DNA of 64,000 bases from CAWGHZ01 sp963775315 (GTDB taxonomy: Bacteria > Pseudomonadota > Alphaproteobacteria > MPNO01 > DASWLB01). The stretch's first letter is position 1, and every line of letters starts with the position of its first letter. The stretch covers positions 62,001 to 126,000 of the forward strand of contig CAVZIN010000010.1 in assembly GCA_963775315.1 (NCBI GenBank), written 5' to 3'. The notes beneath the pieces were generated by a model. The model had not been told where the DNA came from. It did not search any database and worked only from the letters and a program-made list of their open reading frames with translations. The position numbers and the translations under genes are program-made. This document shows positions 28,885-39,528 of the stretch, one piece after another.

Positions 28885-29957
28885 GCCTCGACGAGAAGCT
28901 GGACCGGCTGGTCACGCGCCATGCGGAGCTTGCCCGCGCGTTGGAGGCGGGCGGCGGTGCGAACCCGCAGGCCTTCGTCAAGCTGTCCAAGGAATATGCC
29001 GAGCTCAACCCGGTGGTCGAATCGATCAGCGCGCTGCGCAAGGCCGAGGCCGAGGTGGCGGAGCTTCAGGAGGTGATGAACGACACCGCGTCGGACGCCG
29101 AAATGCGCGCGCTGGCGCGCGAGGAGTACGACGCGCTGCGCGCCCGCCTGCCGGAAATGGAGCATCGCCTGAAAGTGCTGCTGCTGCCGAAGGACGAAGC
29201 CGACGAGCGCAACGCGATCCTCGAGGTGCGCGCCGGCACCGGCGGCGAGGAGGCTGCCCTGTTCGCCGCCGAGCTGTTCCGCATGTACCAGCGCTACGCC
29301 GAGGGTCACGGGTGGCGCTTCGAGGTGATCTCGATCTCGGACACCGGCCTCGGCGGATTCAAGGAGGCTCAGGCGCTGATCTCGGGGCGCGGCGTGTTCG
29401 CCCGGATGAAGTTCGAATCGGGCGTCCACCGTGTGCAGCGCGTGCCGGAGACCGAGGGGTCGGGCCGCATCCACACCTCGGCCGCCACCGTCGCGGTGCT
29501 GCCCGAGGCCGAGGAGGTCGACGTCAAGATCGAGGACAAGGACCTTCGCATCGACGTCTACCGCTCGTCCGGCCCGGGCGGGCAGTCGGTCAACACGACC
29601 GATTCCGCGGTGCGCATCACCCACATCCCTACCGGAATCGTGGTCATCCAGCAGGACGAGAAGTCGCAGCACAAGAACCGCGCCAAGGCGATGAAGGTGC
29701 TGCGCGCCCGGCTGTTCGAGGCGCAGCGCGAGGCGGCGGACCAGGCGCGAGCCGCGACCCGCAAGTCGATGGTCGGCACCGGCGACCGGTCGGAGCGCAT
29801 CCGCACCTACAACTTCCCGCAGGGCCGCGTCACCGACCACCGCATCAATTTGACCCTCTACAAGATCGACCGCGTGCTGGCGGGCGAGGCTCTGGACGAG
29901 CTCATCGACGCGCTGACCGCCGAGGACCAAGCCGCGCGTCTCGCCGAGGTGGAATGA
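28881..29957 (+). CDS. prfA: Peptide chain release factor 1
   Basis: A 358-residue class I release factor. The codon-recognition tripeptide is PET at 189-191 (RVPETEGSGRIHTS) and the catalytic GGQ is at 233-235 (GPGGQSVNT). The length is standard for RF1. It terminates at UAA and UAG. It is translationally coupled to hemA (GTGA) and to the downstream arfB (ATGA). The usual partner prmC, which methylates the GGQ glutamine, is not found next to it. Confidence 0.96.
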   Translation: MSLDEKLDRLVTRHAELARALEAGGGANPQAFVKLSKEYAELNPVVESISALRKAEAEVAELQEVMNDTASDAEMRALAREEYDALRARLPEMEHRLKVLLLPKDEADERNAILEVRAGTGGEEAALFAAELFRMYQRYAEGHGWRFEVISISDTGLGGFKEAQALISGRGVFARMKFESGVHRVQRVPETEGSGRIHTSAATVAVLPEAEEVDVKIEDKDLRIDVYRSSGPGGQSVNTTDSAVRITHIPTGIVVIQQDEKSQHKNRAKAMKVLRARLFEAQREAADQARAATRKSMVGTGDRSERIRTYNFPQGRVTDHRINLTLYKIDRVLAGEALDELIDALTAEDQAARLAEVE

Positions 29958-30376
29958 TCCGCATCACCCCGACCATCGCCATTGACGAGGCCGAGCTGGC
30001 CGAGCAGTTCGTGCGGGCGTCGGGCCCCGGCGGGCAGAACGTCAACAAGGTCGCGACGGCCGTCGAGCTGCGCTTCGACGTGCGCGCGTCGCCTAACCTG
30101 CCGGGCCCGGTGCGCGCGCGGCTCGAGCGGCTGGCGGGACAGCGGCTGACCAAGGACGGCGTGCTGGTGATCCGCGCCGACCGGTTCCGTACCCAGGAGC
30201 AGAACCGCGCCGACGCCCGCGAGCGGCTGGTGGATCTGGTGCGCCGCGCTGCGGTCGCGCCAAAGCGGCGGGTGGCGACCCGGCCCACCCGCGCCGCCAA
30301 GGCCCGTCGCGTCGACACCAAGACCCGCCACGGCCGGCTCAAGCGCACGCGCCAGTCCCGCCCCGAGGCGGAATAG
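29954..30376 (+). CDS. arfB: Alternative ribosome-rescue factor ArfB (YaeJ-like peptidyl-tRNA hydrolase)
   Basis: A 140-residue protein with a GGQ domain (ASGPGGQNVNKVATAVELRF, GGQ at 26-28) but no codon-reading domain. A strongly basic C-terminal tail (about residues 105-140, many Lys/Arg) inserts into the empty mRNA channel in known ArfB. It releases nascent chains from stalled ribosomes. Its ATG overlaps the prfA stop, occupying the place where prmC usually lies. Confidence 0.92.
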   Translation: MIRITPTIAIDEAELAEQFVRASGPGGQNVNKVATAVELRFDVRASPNLPGPVRARLERLAGQRLTKDGVLVIRADRFRTQEQNRADARERLVDLVRRAAVAPKRRVATRPTRAAKARRVDTKTRHGRLKRTRQSRPEAE

Positions 30377-30380
30377 CGGT

Positions 30381-30926
30381 CTATTCGTACGCGATCCGCA
30401 CGATCTCGATGGTTTCGGGGCCGGTCGGGGTCTGAAGCTCGACCAAATCGCCCTCCTCCGCCCGCATCAGGGCGCGGGCGATGGGCGAGATCCAGCTCAC
30501 CTCGCCCACCTCGATGCGCGCCTCGTCGATGCCGACGATCCGGACCGTGCGCTCCGCGTCCTCCGAGTCAGCGTAGGTGACGGTCGCGCCGAAGAACACG
30601 CGGTCGCGGTTCTTCTGCGCCGCGGGATCGACGATCTCTGCGATTTCCAGCCGCTTCAGGATATGGCGTATCCGCCGGTCGATCTCGCGCAGCCGGCGCT
30701 TGCCATAAATGTAGTCGCCGTTCTCGGACCGGTCGCCGTTGCCCGCGGCCCAGGATACGGTCTCGACAACCTGCGGCCGCTCGACGGTGCGCAGCGCGCG
30801 CAGTTCGGCCCGAAGCCGCTCGGCGCCCTCCGGCGTGATGTAGTTCCTGACACCCTTGGGCGCGGCGGGCGCGTCGCCATCATCGTCGTCCGCGTCCTCG
30901 CCTTCCTTGACGAACGCCTTGCTCAC
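30381..30926 (-). CDS. greB: Transcription elongation factor GreB
   Basis: A 181-residue GreA/GreB protein. An acidic N-terminal patch (EGEDADDDDGD) precedes the N-terminal coiled coil (EGAERLRAELRALRTVERPQ; SENGDYIYGKRRLREIDRRI). The C-terminal FKBP-like domain follows. GDYIYGKRRLREIDRRIRHILKR... separates GreB from GreA. It enters the RNA polymerase secondary channel and promotes cleavage of backtracked RNA. The GTG start overlaps the stop of the DUF1178 gene, so it closes a leftward operon. The 3' end is 4 bp from convergent arfB. Confidence 0.88.
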   Translation of the reverse strand: MSKAFVKEGEDADDDDGDAPAAPKGVRNYITPEGAERLRAELRALRTVERPQVVETVSWAAGNGDRSENGDYIYGKRRLREIDRRIRHILKRLEIAEIVDPAAQKNRDRVFFGATVTYADSEDAERTVRIVGIDEARIEVGEVSWISPIARALMRAEEGDLVELQTPTGPETIEIVRIAYE

Positions 30927-31360
30927 GCGTCGCCGCGGTCGGGCCAGGGGATGGCGTGGACCTCGATGTCCTCCTCGGCGAGCGCCTTGGCCTCATCCGG
31001 CGTCGTCTCGCCATAGATGCCGCGCTTCTCGACCTCGCCGTAATGGATCTTGCGCGCCTCCTCGGCGAACTGGCCCCCGACATAGTCGCAATGGTTCTCG
31101 ACGAACTGGCGCAGCTCCTGCAGCACCCTGACACGCGGATCGACCATCGCGACCTTCTGCCCACCGGGCGGCGGCGCCTGGGCCTCGATGGCGCTGCCCT
31201 TGCCGAGACGCGGCGCCATCGGCGCCTTGACGACGCGCTTGGAGCCGCACACGGGGCAGACGATCTTGTGCGACTTCGCCTGGCCGTCGAACGCCTTCGA
31301 ATCGCGGAACCATGCCTCGAACATGTGGTTCTTGGCGCATTTCAGGTCATAGAGGATCAT
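30923..31360 (-). CDS. DUF1178 family protein
   Basis: A 145-residue conserved alphaproteobacterial protein of unknown function. N-terminal CAKNH and CPVCGSK motifs (Cys at 8, 35 and 38) suggest a small metal-binding ribbon. The VDPRVRVLQELRQFVENHC and GRE-like GEVEKRGIYGETTPDEA segments are the family's typical middle and end. It starts 42 bp after the nitrilase gene and is coupled to greB. Confidence 0.88.
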   Translation of the reverse strand: MILYDLKCAKNHMFEAWFRDSKAFDGQAKSHKIVCPVCGSKRVVKAPMAPRLGKGSAIEAQAPPPGGQKVAMVDPRVRVLQELRQFVENHCDYVGGQFAEEARKIHYGEVEKRGIYGETTPDEAKALAEEDIEVHAIPWPDRGDA

Positions 31361-31402
31361 GGCGCGAGACTACTCCAGCAAGCGGGAAGGGTCGAGGCGG
31401 GA

Positions 31403-32269
31403 TCAGCCGACCGCCTGGCGCGGGGAGGCCGGGACGGGAGGCGCGGCGGGCGCGGCGAACGGCCGGTCATGAGCGAGCGTTGGCAGGGCGGCGCGCGCGG
31501 CTGCGACCTTGGCCAGGTCGATCTCGGCGATGACGAAGCCGGGCGCCTCGCCCCCGTCGGCCAGGACCGTGCCCCACGGATCGACGATCAGCGCGTGGCC
31601 GAAGGTGAGGCGGCTTCCCGGATGCTCGCCGCACTGGGCAGGGGCGATGACGAAGGCGCCGCATTCGATGGCCCGGGCGCGCAGCAGCACGTGCCAGTGC
31701 GCCGTGCCGGTCTGGCGGGTGAAGGCCGAGGGCACCGCGACGAAATCGGCGCCGGCATGCGCCAGCGCCCGGTAGAGCTGGGGGAAGCGGACGTCGTAGC
31801 ACACGGTCATGCCGAGCCGGCCCCATGGCAAATCGGCGACGACCGCCGCGTCGCCCGGCCGGTAGGTGCGGGATTCCCGGTAGGTTTCGCCGCCCGGCAG
31901 GTCGACGTCGAACATGTGGATCTTGTCGTAGCGCGAGGCGATCGTGCCGTCGGGCGCGATCAGGCATGACCGGTTGGCGAGCCGTCCGTCCGCGGCGGGC
32001 ACCATCACCGTGCCGGCGAGGAGCCAAGCCCCGGTCTCGCGCGCCAGGTCGCGGAAGGCGACGAGCGCCGGGTGCGTCGCCTCGGGCACGGCCGCGGCCA
32101 GCACCTTCTTGCGGTCGGGCTCCATCAGCGCGACGCATTCGGGCAGCGCGATCAGCTCGGCCCCCGCCGCGCGCGCCTGGTGCGCGAGGTCGCACGCGGC
32201 CGCGACGTTGGCCGCCAGATCGGCGCCCGCGGTCACTTGCACGCAGGCGGCGCGGAACGTGACGCTCAC
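31403..32269 (-). CDS. Carbon-nitrogen hydrolase (Nit1-like amidase)
   Basis: A 288-residue nitrilase-superfamily enzyme with the full triad: E44 in LPECVALM, K116 in YDKIHMFDVD and C157 in TVCYDVRFPQLYR. The YDKIHMFDVDLPGG and HWHVLLRARAIE signatures match the Nit1 group. In other organisms this group removes deaminated glutathione, which fits the next gene being a glutaredoxin. The GTG start overlaps the grxC stop (GTGA). Confidence 0.9.
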   Translation of the reverse strand: MSVTFRAACVQVTAGADLAANVAAACDLAHQARAAGAELIALPECVALMEPDRKKVLAAAVPEATHPALVAFRDLARETGAWLLAGTVMVPAADGRLANRSCLIAPDGTIASRYDKIHMFDVDLPGGETYRESRTYRPGDAAVVADLPWGRLGMTVCYDVRFPQLYRALAHAGADFVAVPSAFTRQTGTAHWHVLLRARAIECGAFVIAPAQCGEHPGSRLTFGHALIVDPWGTVLADGGEAPGFVIAEIDLAKVAAARAALPTLAHDRPFAAPAAPPVPASPRQAVG

Positions 32270-32529
32270 GCGCCGAGCCCGAGCAGCGGGTCGAGCCTGC
32301 CGGCGCGATCGAGCGCTGTGAGGTCGTCGGATCCGCCGATATGGGCGCCGTCGATGAAGATCTGCGGCACGGTGGTGCGCCCGCCGGCCCGCTCGGTCAT
32401 GCGCCGGCGGCCCTCGGCGTCCATGTCCACGCCGATCTCGGTGTACGGGACGCCCTTCGAGTCCAGCAGCCGCTTGGCGCGGGCACAGTAGCCGCAGAAC
32501 ATGGTGGTGTAGATTTCGACCTTTGCCAT
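32266..32529 (-). CDS. grxC: Glutaredoxin 3
   Basis: An 87-residue dithiol glutaredoxin. The active site is C12-GY-C15 (MFCGYCARAKRL), with the glutathione-binding TTVPQIFIDGAHIGGSDD. It reduces disulfides with glutathione. Two adjacent ATGs exist; I chose the second (32529) because the GGAGAGG site is then 5 bases away. It is coupled to the nitrilase-type gene. Confidence 0.94.
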   Translation of the reverse strand: MAKVEIYTTMFCGYCARAKRLLDSKGVPYTEIGVDMDAEGRRRMTERAGGRTTVPQIFIDGAHIGGSDDLTALDRAGRLDPLLGLGA

Positions 32530-32614
32530 CATTTCCTCTCCCGCCCCACCCGGGCGGCCGCATTGCTGTAATATAAGCGATTTCGTCCCTACGGCCATAG
32601 TCGGCGGGCAGGGC

Positions 32615-33388
32615 TCAAGCCGCGCGCGGGCGGACCACGCGGGCGAGGGTGAGCACGTCGACCGCGCCGGCCCCGGCCCGCGTCAGGGCGCGGGCGCAGG
32701 ATTCGGCGGTCGCGCCGGTGGTCAGCACGTCATCGATCAACACGATCCTCCGCCCTTCGACCAGGGCGCGATGGCGCGGGGCCAGGGCGAAGGCGCCGCG
32801 CACGTTGCGCACCCGCGCCGATGCGCTGAGCCCGCCTTGCGACGGGGTGCGGCGGGTCCGGAGCAGAAGATCGGGCACGCAGGGCACCGCGGCGCGCCGG
32901 GCCACCGCCTGGGCGAGCAGCGCCGACTGGTTGTAGCGCCGCGCGAGCAGCCGAAGCCGGTGCAGCGGCACCGGCGCGACGAGGTCGGCGTCGGCCAGGA
33001 GCACGCGTCCCGACGCCGCCATCCAGGCGCCGAGCGCCGGCGCCGCATCCGTGCGGTCGCCGTGCTTGAGGGCGAGGATCAGCCCGCGGCTCGCATCGTC
33101 GTAGGCGAGCGCCGCGCGCGCCCGGCCGTAGGCGGGTGGCTGCGCGCTGCAGGCGCCGCAGAGCGCCCCGGCGCCCGGGTCGTATTCGAAAGGATAGCCG
33201 CAGGCGGCGCAGCACGGCTCGCCGAGAAAGGCGAGGCCGGACCAGCAGACGGGGCAGAGCGCCCCGGGCGCGGCGACCTGGCCACCGCAGGCGAGGCAAC
33301 GCGGTGGCAGCACCGCGCCGAGCGCGATCTCGCCCGCGCGGCGAAGCAATGTCGTGCCGTCCTGGACGGCTGAGCGCAGGCTCGCCAT
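32615..33388 (-). CDS. comF: ComF family phosphoribosyltransferase-like protein
   Basis: A 257-residue protein. An N-terminal double zinc ribbon (CLACGG, CPVCW, CCAACG, CGACS) is followed by a type I PRTase fold with VLIDDVLTTGATAES. Known members help natural transformation by importing or processing DNA, but in many bacteria the role is undefined. It is transcribed divergently from a methyltransferase with only 30 bp between the starts. Confidence 0.92.
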   Translation of the reverse strand: MASLRSAVQDGTTLLRRAGEIALGAVLPPRCLACGGQVAAPGALCPVCWSGLAFLGEPCCAACGYPFEYDPGAGALCGACSAQPPAYGRARAALAYDDASRGLILALKHGDRTDAAPALGAWMAASGRVLLADADLVAPVPLHRLRLLARRYNQSALLAQAVARRAAVPCVPDLLLRTRRTPSQGGLSASARVRNVRGAFALAPRHRALVEGRRIVLIDDVLTTGATAESCARALTRAGAGAVDVLTLARVVRPRAA

Positions 33389-33418
33389 GACGCCGGGCAG
33401 TGTGACATAACCCGCCCC

Positions 33419-34345
33419 ATGACGGACAGCATGAACGTGTTCGACCGGCGTGCGGTCCGGACGCATCGCGACCGTGCCGCGCCGAACCTCGCCGACCACG
33501 ACTACCTGTTTGCCGAATTCGCCGACCGGCTGGTCGACCGGCTGGACGACGTGCGCCGGCGCTTTCCGGTAGCTGCGGCGATCGGCGCGCGCGGCGGGCT
33601 GGCGGGACGCCTCGCCGGCCGGGCCGGCATCGAGACGGTCGTGGCCGCCGACCTCTCCCGTGCCCTGCTCGCCCGCGACCGGACCGGGCTCAGCGTCGCC
33701 TGCGACGAGGAGGCGCTGCCCTTCGCGCCGGCGAGCCTCGACCTGGTGGCGGGATGCCTGACGCTCCACTGGGTGAACGACCTGCCGGGCGCGCTGGTGC
33801 AGATCCGCCGCGCACTGAAGCCAGACGGGCTGTTCCTGGCAGCGATGTTCGGCGGCGACACGCTGGTCGAGCTGCGCCGCGCCTTCCTTGAGGCCGAGGC
33901 CGCGGAGGAGGGCGGCGCGGGCCCGCGCACCTCGCCCGTCACCGAGCTCGCCGATGCCGCCGGACTGCTGCAGCGCGCGGGATTCGCCCTGCCGGTCGCC
34001 GACATAGACACAATCACGGTGACCCAGCCCGACCCGTTCGCCCTGATGCGCGACCTGCGCGGCATGGGCGAGGCGGGCGCGAGCCACGGGCGGCGCAAAA
34101 GCTTCTCCCGCCGCGGCACGATGTTTGCCGCCGCCGAACGCTACCGCGCCCTCTACGGCGACGCGGACGGGCGCGTACCCGCCACCTTCCAGGCGATCTT
34201 TCTGACCGGCTGGGCGCCGCACGAGGCGCAGCCCCGGCCGCTCCGTCCCGGCGCCGCGCGCGCGCGCCTTGCCGACGCCCTCGGGACCGAGGAGAAGCCG
34301 GCGGGCGACCAGGCGGGGCCGCGACGCGACGACGGGTCTCGTTGA
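33419..34345 (+). CDS. SAM-dependent methyltransferase (BioC/NDUFAF5-like)
   Basis: A 308-residue class I methyltransferase with VVAADLSRALLARD in the SAM region and the motif IV/V stretch LDLVAGCLTLHWVNDLPGAL. The MNVFDRRAVRTHRDRAAP start is characteristic of the alphaproteobacterial relatives of the mitochondrial complex I factor NDUFAF5. That factor hydroxylates an arginine rather than methylating it. The conventional SAM Gly-rich loop is weak here. The ORF ends in a Pro/Arg-rich tail, and its stop lies inside the FNR-type palindrome for the next gene. Confidence 0.8.
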   Translation: MTDSMNVFDRRAVRTHRDRAAPNLADHDYLFAEFADRLVDRLDDVRRRFPVAAAIGARGGLAGRLAGRAGIETVVAADLSRALLARDRTGLSVACDEEALPFAPASLDLVAGCLTLHWVNDLPGALVQIRRALKPDGLFLAAMFGGDTLVELRRAFLEAEAAEEGGAGPRTSPVTELADAAGLLQRAGFALPVADIDTITVTQPDPFALMRDLRGMGEAGASHGRRKSFSRRGTMFAAAERYRALYGDADGRVPATFQAIFLTGWAPHEAQPRPLRPGAARARLADALGTEEKPAGDQAGPRRDDGSR

Positions 34346-34355
34346 CGCAGGTCAA
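34342..34355 (+). promoter_or_regulatory. FNR/CRP-family operator upstream of cytochrome c gene
   Basis: TTGACGCAGGTCAA is a perfect palindrome of the TTGAC-N4-GTCAA form read by FNR, ANR and related regulators. Its centre lies 68 bp before the cytochrome ATG. With the typical -41.5 spacing, transcription would begin near 34390. It overlaps the stop codon of the upstream methyltransferase gene. Confidence 0.6.
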
Positions 34356-34416
34356 TGCCGCGGTGCAGCGTAACGCGTCAGATGCCGTGCAGAACGCCAG
34401 AAAGGGAACCACCGCG

Positions 34417-34746
34417 ATGAATCGAGTGACGGGCTGGCTGGGCGCTTCCACCCTCGCGCTGGCGCTGGCGGGGACGCTGCCGCTGGCGGCGCGGGCGGCC
34501 GACGCCGATCACGGCAAGGAGCTGGCGAACCAGTGGTGCGCCAATTGCCACGCGGTGACGCCCGGCGCGAAGCAGGCCAACGACCAGGTGCCGAGCTTTT
34601 CGGCCATCGCCCAGCGCGACGACGTGACGGCGGAGCATCTCCGCGCTTGGCTGCAGACGCCGCACCCGAACATGCCGAGCTTCGACCTAGCCCGGCAGAA
34701 CATCGAGGATCTGGTCGCCTACCTGCGGAGCCTGACGAAGAAGTAG
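34417..34746 (+). CDS. Periplasmic class I c-type cytochrome
   Basis: A 109-residue secreted protein with a Sec signal (cleavage after LAARA, about residue 27), a haem motif C41-A-N-C44-H45 and an axial Met in HPNMPSFD (M86). It carries electrons in the periplasm; the partner oxidase or reductase is not nearby. AAGGGA precedes the ATG. The upstream FNR-type palindrome suggests oxygen-dependent control. Confidence 0.88.
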   Translation: MNRVTGWLGASTLALALAGTLPLAARAADADHGKELANQWCANCHAVTPGAKQANDQVPSFSAIAQRDDVTAEHLRAWLQTPHPNMPSFDLARQNIEDLVAYLRSLTKK

Positions 34747-34765
34747 CCGCCGCGGCATCGCGAGC

Positions 34766-35206
34766 CTAGCCCAGCAGATCGCGGAGCGGCTGGATCAGCG
34801 GCGCGTCGGCGGGCGGCATGGGGAAGTCCTCGAGCCTCGCCGGCCGCACCCATTTGAGCGTCTGGCCCTCGAGCGGGCGCGCGATCCCCTGCCACTTGCG
34901 GCAGACGTAAAGCGGCATCAGCAGGTGGAACGTCTCGTAGCGGTGCGAGGCGAAGGTGAGCGGCGCGAGGCAGGCGGCCGTCACGTCGACCCCAAGCTCC
35001 TCGGCGAGCTCGCGGATCAGCGCCGATTCCGGGCTTTCGCCCTCGGCGACCTTGCCGCCCGGAAACTCCCACAGCCCTGCCATCGCCTTGCCCGTCGGGC
35101 GCTGGGCGAGCAGCACGCGCCCATCGCGATCGACCATCGCGACCGCCGCCACCAGGACGATCGGGACGGCGGGCGGCGGGGGCGCGTCAGCTCCGGTACG
35201 AGCCAT
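34766..35206 (-). CDS. mutT: 8-oxo-dGTP diphosphatase (MutT)
   Basis: A 146-residue Nudix hydrolase. The complete Nudix box is at residues 51-73 (GKVAEGESPESALIRELAEE). The start VLVAAVAMVDRDGRVLLAQR and LWEFPGGK match MutT, which removes oxidised GTP from the nucleotide pool. Its ATG lies 20 bp inside the argJ 3' end, so it depends on argJ transcription. This is a common alphaproteobacterial order. Confidence 0.88.
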   Translation of the reverse strand: MARTGADAPPPPAVPIVLVAAVAMVDRDGRVLLAQRPTGKAMAGLWEFPGGKVAEGESPESALIRELAEELGVDVTAACLAPLTFASHRYETFHLLMPLYVCRKWQGIARPLEGQTLKWVRPARLEDFPMPPADAPLIQPLRDLLG

Positions 35207-36419
35207 TGATGTCGATATAGCCGTGGGTCAGGTCGCAGGTCCACACCGTCGCCTTGCCGCGCCCGACGCCGACGTCGACGGCGATGTCGATCTCGCGCCC
35301 CTTCATGTGCGCGACCACCGGCGTCTCGTCGTAGCCCGACGCCACCCCGCCCCGTTCGGTGATGACATGCCCGCCGATGGCGATGCGCAGCCGGTCGCGG
35401 TCGGCCTTCTCGCCCGCCTTGCCGACGGCGGCCACGATACGGCCCCAGTTCGCGTCCTCGCCGGCGATCGCGGTCTTGACCAGCGGCGAGTTGGCGATGG
35501 AGAAGCCGATGCGCCGGGCCGCGCGCGCCGACGCCGCGCCGGTGACGGCAATGGTGACGAACTTCTCAGCCCCCTCGCCGTCCCGCACCACCTGGTGGGC
35601 GAGATCGAGCAGCACCTCGTCGAGTGCGCGACGGAAATCGCGAAGCGCGGGCGCCGTCGGACCGTCGATTCGCGCATGCTTCGCCTGTCCGGTCGCGACC
35701 AGCAGCAGCGTGTCCGAGGTCGAGGTGTCGCCGTCCACCGTGATGGCGTTGAACGACCGGTCGGCGCCGCGCGCAAGCAGCGGCTGCAGCACCCCGTGCG
35801 GCAGCGTCGCGTCGGTGAACACGAAAGCGAGCATCGTCGCCATGTCCGGCGCGATCATCCCCGATCCCTTGGCGATGCCGTTGATCGTGACCGGCGTGTC
35901 GCCGATGTGGCAGGTTCGGCTCGCGCCCTTCGGGAACGTGTCGGTGGTCATGATCGCGGCGGCGGCGGTCGCCCAGGCGGCGGGGTCGAGCTTCGCCCGG
36001 AGGCCGGGCAGCGCCGCCGTGATCTTCTCGGTCGCCAGCTTCTCGCCGATCACCCCGGTCGAGGCCACGAACACCTCGTTTTTGCGGCAGCCGATCAGGG
36101 CGGCCGCGCCTTCCACCGTGTGCGCCACCCCCTGCTCGCCCGCCTTGCCGGTGAAGGCGTTGGCGTTGCCGGAATTCACCACGATCGCCCGCGCCCGGCC
36201 GCGCGCCAGCGCCTTCCGGCACCATTCGACCGGGGCCGAGGCGGTGAGCGAGCGGGTCAGGACGCCCGCGACCGTCGCCCCAGGGTCGAACTCGGCGAGC
36301 AGAAGGTCGGTCCGGCCCTTGTATCGCAGCCCACAGGCGCCGGCGGCGAGCCGCACGCCGGCGAGCGGCGGCAGGTCCGGGAAGCTGGCGGGGGCTAGCG
36401 GCGAAACCTTGGGCGGCAT
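35187..36419 (-). CDS. argJ: Bifunctional ornithine acetyltransferase / N-acetylglutamate synthase
   Basis: A 410-residue Ntn-type enzyme. The self-cleavage site is MIAPDMATMLAF with nucleophile T195. Oxyanion-hole and substrate residues in MTTDTFPK and ITVDGDTSTSD are present. It moves the acetyl group from N-acetylornithine to glutamate in the cyclic arginine pathway. Whether it also uses acetyl-CoA cannot be read from sequence. It is divergent from secA with a 233-bp gap. Confidence 0.95.
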   Translation of the reverse strand: MPPKVSPLAPASFPDLPPLAGVRLAAGACGLRYKGRTDLLLAEFDPGATVAGVLTRSLTASAPVEWCRKALARGRARAIVVNSGNANAFTGKAGEQGVAHTVEGAAALIGCRKNEVFVASTGVIGEKLATEKITAALPGLRAKLDPAAWATAAAAIMTTDTFPKGASRTCHIGDTPVTINGIAKGSGMIAPDMATMLAFVFTDATLPHGVLQPLLARGADRSFNAITVDGDTSTSDTLLLVATGQAKHARIDGPTAPALRDFRRALDEVLLDLAHQVVRDGEGAEKFVTIAVTGAASARAARRIGFSIANSPLVKTAIAGEDANWGRIVAAVGKAGEKADRDRLRIAIGGHVITERGGVASGYDETPVVAHMKGREIDIAVDVGVGRGKATVWTCDLTHGYIDINGSYRS

Positions 36420-36560
36420 GGCAGGATCGGCAAAAATTCCGGGGGAACGTCCGGGCAGTCATAGCGGCCGGGGGGCCCAGTGACAAGCCGGCCCCTGGGC
36501 GCGCCCCGCCCGGAATGGCCCAATCAGCCCTCCTGCGGGAATTCGTCCCGCCCGGCAGCG

Positions 36561-36589
36561 TTGACAGCCCGCGGGGGCGGGCCTATCTG
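36561..36589 (+). promoter_or_regulatory. Sigma-70-type promoter of secA
   Basis: A perfect TTGACA, a 17-bp GC-rich spacer and TATCTG lie 63 bp before the secA ATG. It is the best -35/-10 pair in the window. The rest of the 233-bp argJ-secA gap shows no gene. Confidence 0.65.
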
Positions 36590-36652
36590 TCCCGTATTCA
36601 CGGATATGGTATGTTCTCCCCTCCGCCAAGCCCCACACCCTAGGGATTCCGG

Positions 36653-39400
<2,748 letters not shown>

Positions 39401-39420
39401 CCGGTCCGTCCTCTCCGCAC

Positions 39421-39453
39421 CTGTAGGGGCGGGGCCTCGACCCGCCCCTACAG
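39421..39453 (+). terminator. Hairpin downstream of secA
   Basis: A perfect 13-bp stem (ctgtaggggcggg / cccgcccctacag) with a 7-base loop lies 21 bp after the secA stop, followed by a short CTTT. It resembles a widespread repeat as well as a terminator; termination is likely but not certain. Confidence 0.6.
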
Positions 39454-39528
39454 CGCCCTTTCCGGCCCGCCCTTTCCCCCCTTCGCCACCGCGGATAAGA
39501 TCGGCCGGGGACCAGTGGGACCGCGGCG

